Source of the DNA: Zunongwangia sp. HGR-M22 | GTDB taxonomy: Bacteria; Bacteroidota; Bacteroidia; Flavobacteriales; Flavobacteriaceae | NCBI RefSeq assembly: GCF_027594425.1 | Contig: NZ_CP115159.1 | Location: 1,663,001 to 1,727,000, forward strand | Reading direction: 5' to 3' | Length of the DNA stretch: 64,000 nucleotides | Shown here: positions 59,531 to 64,000 of the stretch, piece after piece | How positions within the stretch are numbered: position 1 is the stretch's first letter | How the letters are laid out: every line of letters begins with the position of its first letter | Made by a program: the position numbers and the translations under genes | The notes under the pieces: generated by a model | What the model was told of the DNA's origin: nothing | The model's database searches: none | What the model saw: the letters and a program-made list of their open reading frames with translations, nothing else

Positions 59531-61681
59531 ATGAACTTCAAGTACTACCTTTTTCTATTCGTCTTTATTTTTATCACGAAATCGTCATTTGCACAACAGG
59601 AAATTTCTGGTGTGGTGACCGATAAAAAAGAGCAACCAATTGCAGGAGCTAATATTTATCTAAAAGGAACTTACGACGGAGCTATTTCAGATGAAAATGG
59701 TCGTTTTAATTTCACTTCAGAAGAAACCGGAATCCAAACATTAGTTATCTCCTTTCTTTCTTTTGAAACTAAAGAGATTTCAGCAGAAATTAATAGCCTC
59801 AAAAACTTACAAATTCAGCTTAAAGAAAAGTTTGATGCTTTGGGAGCTGTGATGATCAATGCAGGAAATTTTGAAGCAGGAAGCACTTCAGAAGCTTCCG
59901 TCTTAAAACCTTTGGACATTGTTACAACTGCTGGGAGTGTTGGGAATATCATCGCGGCGCTAGAGACACTTCCCGGCACGCAAAGCGTTGGGGAAAATGG
60001 GCGCTTATTTGTTCGAGGTGGCGATGCTACAGAAACACAAACATTTGTAGACGGTTTGCGTGTGGCGCAACCTTATAATGCATCAGTCCAAAATGTGCCT
60101 TCCAGAGGACGATTTTCACCTTATTTATTTAAAGGAATGTCGTTTTCTACGGGTGGCTACAGTGCAGAATATGGTAACGCCCTCTCCAGTATTTTAGTGA
60201 TGGACACCCAGGATGAAGCCGAAGAAGATAATACTGAGCTTAGTTTTATGAGTTTAGGTTTAGGTATAGGCAAGACTAAAAATTGGGAAAAAAGCTCGAT
60301 TACTTTAAATGCCAATTATACCAATTTAGGACCTTATCAATCACTAATCGATCAAAATATTACATTCGATAAAGCATTCCAATCCATTGCGGGAGAAGTA
60401 GTTTATAGAAATCAGTTAAAAAATGGCCTATTAAAAGTTTACACCGCATATGATTACACTTCTTTCAATGTAAATCAGCCAAAAGACGGCACTCGCCGTC
60501 AAGTGAATTTGAAAAATTATAATTTTTATCTCAATTCTACTTACGATCATTCCCTAGGAAATAAGTGGCATTTATTTAGCGGAATAAGTTACGGAAACAG
60601 CCAAAACGAAATTGATTTGGATACGGAAGCTATAGATGATATAGAGAATAGTTTTCATTTAAAGGCCAAGCTCAGCAAAAAGTTTTCCGATAAGATTAAA
60701 CTCAATTTTGGAGTTGAATATTTTAATACCGACTTCGATCAATCATATTTTTCCGAAGACGGGAATTATAATCCTAATTATACTTCAGGATTATTTTCAG
60801 TATTTTCTGAAGCGGATGTTTACTTTACACAAAATCTTGCAGCTAAAGTTGGAGTTAGAGCAACACAAGATGCTTTGGCAGAAGAGATTTTTGCTAGTCC
60901 GCGAATATCTTTAGCATATAAACTCGATGAAAATCAACAAATTTCAACTGCTTTTGGAAGTTTTAAGCAGCAGACCTCTCAAGAATATTTAAAATTCAAT
61001 CAAGATTTATTTCAGCAAAAAGCAACGCATTATATTCTTAATTACCAATATTCTAAAGCTTCAAAAACATTAAGAGCTGAAGCTTATTTTAAAAAATATC
61101 GTGACTTACTAACTTATACTGGCAAAGAAATTACCTACAATTCCAACTTTAGCAATTCGGGTTCAGGTTATGCCAAAGGCATCGATATTTTTTGGCGAGA
61201 TGAACATTTTAAAAATTTAGATTATTGGATTTCTTATTCTTTTATAGATTCAGAAAGAAGATATCGAAACTATCCAACGCAGGTTACTCCTAATTTTGTA
61301 GCGAATCATAACCTATCGATCGTAAGTAAATATTGGATTCAATCTTTAAGAAGTCAGGTAGGATTTACATATAATTTCAATTCAGGCAGACCGTATAATG
61401 ATCCTAATACTTCAAATTTTATGGCTGCAAAAACGAAATTTTATCATAGTTTAAATTTTAATTGGGCATATTTAGTAAGCAAACAACAAATTTTATACGT
61501 GTCCATTTCGAATGTTTTAGGAACCGAAAATATTTTTGGATACGAGTATTCAGATTATCCAAATGCGTCTGGCAGATACGCAGCTACTGCGGTTAGACCT
61601 ACGGCAGATCGCTTTTTCTTTGTTGGTTTCTTTTGGACGATTAGTGATAATAAAAATCGAAATCAGCTAGATCAACTTTAA
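59531..61681 (+). CDS. TonB-dependent outer-membrane receptor
   Basis: This 716-residue receptor has a signal peptide (cut near SFAQ, 22), a CarboxypepD_reg domain (about 24-110, PIAGANIYLKGTYDGAISDE), a plug domain (about 120-230, LETLPGTQSVGENGRLFVRG) and a beta-barrel to the C-terminus, which ends in a hydrophobic FFWTISDNKNRNQL. It is shorter than a typical SusC. It probably imports a ligand unknown from sequence. It is the first gene of a cluster with a TPR protein, LytS-type kinase and 2TM protein and has a LytTR-type promoter. Confidence 0.92.
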   Translation: MNFKYYLFLFVFIFITKSSFAQQEISGVVTDKKEQPIAGANIYLKGTYDGAISDENGRFNFTSEETGIQTLVISFLSFETKEISAEINSLKNLQIQLKEKFDALGAVMINAGNFEAGSTSEASVLKPLDIVTTAGSVGNIIAALETLPGTQSVGENGRLFVRGGDATETQTFVDGLRVAQPYNASVQNVPSRGRFSPYLFKGMSFSTGGYSAEYGNALSSILVMDTQDEAEEDNTELSFMSLGLGIGKTKNWEKSSITLNANYTNLGPYQSLIDQNITFDKAFQSIAGEVVYRNQLKNGLLKVYTAYDYTSFNVNQPKDGTRRQVNLKNYNFYLNSTYDHSLGNKWHLFSGISYGNSQNEIDLDTEAIDDIENSFHLKAKLSKKFSDKIKLNFGVEYFNTDFDQSYFSEDGNYNPNYTSGLFSVFSEADVYFTQNLAAKVGVRATQDALAEEIFASPRISLAYKLDENQQISTAFGSFKQQTSQEYLKFNQDLFQQKATHYILNYQYSKASKTLRAEAYFKKYRDLLTYTGKEITYNSNFSNSGSGYAKGIDIFWRDEHFKNLDYWISYSFIDSERRYRNYPTQVTPNFVANHNLSIVSKYWIQSLRSQVGFTYNFNSGRPYNDPNTSNFMAAKTKFYHSLNFNWAYLVSKQQILYVSISNVLGTENIFGYEYSDYPNASGRYAATAVRPTADRFFFVGFFWTISDNKNRNQLDQL

Positions 61682-61684
61682 AAT

Positions 61685-61755
61685 ACAATTCAGTATAAAG
61701 TTTTGACGGTTCAGTAATCTATTCTTTAAAGTACAACTGTATTTATTCAATTTTA
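61685..61755 (+). promoter_or_regulatory. LytTR-type tandem half-sites and -7 box of the TPR gene
   Basis: ACAATTCAGT (61685-61694) and ACGGTTCAGT (61706-61715) are 21 bp apart and match the LytTR half-site pattern. After exactly 32 nt comes CAATTTTA (61748-61755), and 26 nt later the ATG. This is the second member of the regulon at this locus. Confidence 0.7.
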
Positions 61756-61781
61756 CACTACAAATAAAATCAATCATAAAC

Positions 61782-62399
61782 ATGAAAACACTTATTATCC
61801 TATTATTAATTACGGCTGCAGAAGTTATCTCGGCACAGACATACGAGGAGGCGATGCAAAAAGGCATGCAGCATTGGGAGGAAGGAAATGTAGAAACAGC
61901 TAGCGCTCTTTTTGAACGTATAGCCAGTGCTGAAAAAGAAAACTGGTTACCAGATTATTATTTAGGACTGGTGAATATTACGGAAGCATTTAATACCAAG
62001 GACAAGAAGAAAGTTGAAGCTCAACTTAAAAAGGCGGAAGGTGCATTACAATCTGCGCTATTAAAAACTGAAGAAAACGCAGAGTTATTAGTGTTGGAAG
62101 CATTGATTTATACGGTGAAAATTACTCAAAATCCCATGATTAACGGACAAAAATATATGCCGAAAATCAATGAAATTTATGCAAAAGCTGAAAAATTTGA
62201 GCCAAACAATCCACGGGTGAAGTTTGAAAAAGCGCAATTTGCCATGGGGAGCGCAAAATTCTTTGGAAACGATCTTGCACCGATTTGCAAAGATATTGAG
62301 ACTTCTATCGTCCTTTTTGAAGAATTTGAAAACGATACACCATTTTACCCGAACTGGGGAAAAGATCAGGCTATAAAAGCTTTGAAAAGTTGCCAGTAA
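61782..62399 (+). CDS. Exported TPR-like protein
   Basis: This 205-residue exported protein has a signal peptide (cut near ISAQ, residue 19) and helical repeats of the tetratricopeptide type (MQHWEEGNVETASALFERIA, LPDYYLGLVNITEAF). It lies between the TonB receptor and the LytS-type kinase and has its own LytTR-type promoter. It could assist receptor assembly or present cargo; that is inference. Confidence 0.83.
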   Translation: MKTLIILLLITAAEVISAQTYEEAMQKGMQHWEEGNVETASALFERIASAEKENWLPDYYLGLVNITEAFNTKDKKKVEAQLKKAEGALQSALLKTEENAELLVLEALIYTVKITQNPMINGQKYMPKINEIYAKAEKFEPNNPRVKFEKAQFAMGSAKFFGNDLAPICKDIETSIVLFEEFENDTPFYPNWGKDQAIKALKSCQ

Positions 62400-62458
62400 T
62401 AAATCAGATAGAGTGTAATTAAAATTTATAGTATTTTTAGAATCATAACATTTCGCTT

Positions 62459-63796
62459 ATGCAAAGTTTACTTAAAATTTTCAAGATCAGTATTGTTGTA
62501 TGTATTCTGGTTTTTGTTATTAACTTAATATTTAATGATTTTGATATCGATTTTTTTCGAGATATAAAAAACTGGGGAGTGATGGTTTTTTATAGTGTAT
62601 CGATCACTATCGTTAATGTTTTGTATGCCGATCTTTTTGAAAAATATGTTGGTTGGGAAAATGCAGGAACAAGGCGAATATTCTATTCGGCCTTAGGTGC
62701 CATTATAGTTACACTTGTTGCTTATTTTTTGTGTAGGTTAATACATCTTGTGTGGCTTGTGCCCACAAAAACAATAGCCCAGTTTGTTAGCGAAGAAAAA
62801 TTAAGATATTATTTATTCCCTCTTTTGTTTAGTACCGCAATAACCCTGTTTTTTCATTTGATTTATCTTTTTAGGGCGCGACAGGAAGAAAAAATGAAGG
62901 AGCAAAAAATTATAGCGGGTACAGCAACCTCAAGATTCGATGCGCTTAAAAACCAACTAGATCCTCATTTTTTATTTAACAGCTTAAATGTGCTAAGCTC
63001 TTTGATTGATGAAGATCCAGAAAAGGCACAGAAATTCACCGGTTCTCTTTCCAAAGTCTATCGCTACGTTTTAGAGCAAAAAAGTAAGGAATTGGTCACA
63101 ATAGAAGAAGAGCTGAAATTCGCCAATGTGTATATGAATCTATTGAAGATGCGGTTTGAGGATTCTATTATCTATAATTTTCCTGAAAAATTAACGAATC
63201 CTGAGGCTAAGGTGGTTCCGCTTTCTCTTCAATTATTATTAGAAAATACCGTAAAACACAACAAGATCACCCCAGATTCTCCATTGGTGATTACTATTTA
63301 CGAGGCAGATAAAATTTTGGTAGTTAAAAACAACCTTCAGCCAAAAGAAATTTTAAGAAATGGTAGCGGTGTTGGTCTCGCAAATATTAAGGAACGCTAT
63401 AATTTACTTACCGAAAGAACCATGGAGATCATTAAAACTGAGGATGAATTTATGGTACGTCTTCCATTATTAACTAAAAAAACTAATCAAAAACCAATCA
63501 TTAAAACTGAAAATATGAAAAGTTTAGAACTAGAAAATAAAGATTATTTAAACGCTAAAGAGCAGGTTAAAAAAGAAAAAGATTTTTATGGGAACTTAAC
63601 TTCATATTGTATTATAATTCCTGTTTTAGCGGTTTTCAATTATTTGACTACAGATTTTTTCTGGGTGTTATTTCCGGCTTTAGGTTGGGGACTGGGACTT
63701 CTCTTTCATGGTCTTTCAGCCTTTAATTATAGTCCATTTTTAGGAAGAAAGTGGGAAGAGCGTAAGATTAGAGAAATAATGAATAAAGAAGATTAA
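62459..63796 (+). CDS. LytS-type sensor histidine kinase with C-terminal 2TM domain
   Basis: This 445-residue kinase has about four N-terminal membrane helices (1-145), the LytS-family phosphoacceptor box LKNQLDPHFLFNSLNVLSSL with His170, a degenerate ATPase domain with LLLENTVKHNK (N box) and GSGVGLANIKERY (G box). It ends with an unusual extra C-terminal part (about 345-445) containing a 2TM domain. LytS kinases pair with LytTR-domain response regulators, and LytTR half-sites precede nearby genes. The response regulator was not seen in the window and should follow the next gene. Confidence 0.92.
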   Translation: MQSLLKIFKISIVVCILVFVINLIFNDFDIDFFRDIKNWGVMVFYSVSITIVNVLYADLFEKYVGWENAGTRRIFYSALGAIIVTLVAYFLCRLIHLVWLVPTKTIAQFVSEEKLRYYLFPLLFSTAITLFFHLIYLFRARQEEKMKEQKIIAGTATSRFDALKNQLDPHFLFNSLNVLSSLIDEDPEKAQKFTGSLSKVYRYVLEQKSKELVTIEEELKFANVYMNLLKMRFEDSIIYNFPEKLTNPEAKVVPLSLQLLLENTVKHNKITPDSPLVITIYEADKILVVKNNLQPKEILRNGSGVGLANIKERYNLLTERTMEIIKTEDEFMVRLPLLTKKTNQKPIIKTENMKSLELENKDYLNAKEQVKKEKDFYGNLTSYCIIIPVLAVFNYLTTDFFWVLFPALGWGLGLLFHGLSAFNYSPFLGRKWEERKIREIMNKED

Positions 63797-63804
63797 AATA
63801 CGCG

Positions 63805-64000
63805 ATGAGAAATTCAGAAGAAAAATATCTTTCGGCGCGGGAAAAAATGAGAAATATTAAAAAGTTCTATGCTCATGCGATATCCTTTATTCTCTTTAAT
63901 ATTGTTTTTTTAAGTTTAAACTATTACGAAAACTACATCGAATTTCCGGAGGTTTTATGGGGAACTTTTGGTTGGAGCATAGGTTTAGCTTTTGATTATA
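63805..64000 (+). CDS. 2TM-domain protein, N-terminal part (partial)
   Basis: Only the first 65 codons are present. They read MRNSEEKYLSAREKMRNIKK followed by a membrane helix (FYAHAISFILFNIVFLSLNY). The segment resembles the C-terminal 2TM domain of the preceding kinase (about residues 360-445) and runs off the window edge. Such 2TM proteins are commonly found between the kinase and the LytTR response regulator in Flavobacteriia. The end is not in the window. Confidence 0.8.
   Translation, partial: MRNSEEKYLSAREKMRNIKKFYAHAISFILFNIVFLSLNYYENYIEFPEVLWGTFGWSIGLAFDY

Noticed and set aside
1-64000. Possible tRNA, rRNA, CRISPR, prophage or insertion sequence content
   Set aside because: No cloverleaf TPsiC-like box, repeat-spacer pattern, transposase or integrase was found on either strand by eye.

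Overview
The window is a stretch of chromosome from a member of the Flavobacteriia (phylum Bacteroidota), probably a marine or environmental Flavobacteriaceae; the genus cannot be fixed from the sequence. The evidence is AT-rich DNA, TAnnTTTG-type -7 promoter boxes, a SusD tail, a TonB-dependent receptor with a carboxypeptidase-regulatory domain, GH43, DUF4870/DUF5694/GIN-domain envelope proteins and the MoxR/DUF58/SpoIIM/RDD cluster. I see no rRNA, tRNA, CRISPR array, insertion sequence or prophage. It reads as core and semi-core chromosome with dense short operons.

Layout: 1-5 kb holds the end of a SusD gene, an exported alkaline phosphatase, a lipoprotein, an exported calcineurin-like phosphoesterase and a GT4 glycosyltransferase. 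5.3-7.2 kb holds an AraC regulator and a two-domain universal stress protein. 7.2-10.3 kb is a thiamine salvage operon (thiM-thiE-thiD-tenA) behind a TPP riboswitch. 10.5-13.6 kb holds an exported sugar isomerase-like protein, DUF2652, HxlR and HD-domain genes. 13.7-17.8 kb holds a Crp/Fnr regulator, a TauE/SafE exporter and cydAB. 17.9-27.6 kb holds GH43, an XRE/membrane pair, an MBL hydrolase, a large VIT-vWA-plug-TPR-DUF2135 fusion, an M1 peptidase and an aldo/keto reductase. 27.8-30.1 kb is a sterol-desaturase-like gene plus an MBL-rhodanese persulfide dioxygenase. 30.3-33.9 kb is a biotin-dependent acyl-CoA carboxylase operon. 34.2-38.2 kb holds a 2-hydroxyacid dehydrogenase, a YeeE/YedE pair, a TRIC-like channel and trxB. 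38.4-43.6 kb is an envelope operon (DUF4870, lipoprotein, DUF5694, PadR, PspC, a hidden 49-residue membrane protein) next to a GIN-domain gene. 43.8-47.1 kb holds DUF4442, AIM24-like, a small protein, oxyR and DUF2141. 47.3-54.3 kb is the MoxR/DUF58/DUF4129/SpoIIM/RDD cluster. 54.5-59.4 kb holds a peptidyl-prolyl isomerase, a Nudix hydrolase, an acyltransferase, an ECF sigma factor with a partner and an NDH-2. 59.5-64 kb holds a TonB receptor, a TPR protein, a LytS-type kinase and a 2TM protein.

Two regulatory networks emerge from the DNA itself. (1) Three promoters 7-14 kb apart carry the same 14-bp palindrome GTAAC-N4-GTTAC exactly 22 nt upstream of a -7 box. They drive the TauE/SafE exporter, the sterol-desaturase/persulfide-dioxygenase operon and the YeeE/YedE pair. 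All fit sulfur-compound handling, and a cysteine-bearing Crp/Fnr gene lies directly upstream of the first. The scattered genes therefore look like one sulfide/persulfide/thiosulfate regulon, with sulfide-tolerant cytochrome bd beside it. The palindrome in the third promoter also forces a later start codon for the YeeE gene. (2) Three promoters carry LytTR-type half-sites in tandem at exactly 21 bp, each followed 32 nt later by a -7-like box: the TonB receptor (59.5 kb), the TPR protein (61.8 kb) and, 12 kb away, the DUF2141 gene (47.1 kb). With a LytS-type kinase next to two of them, this defines a putative LytTR regulon whose response regulator should lie just past the right edge of the window.
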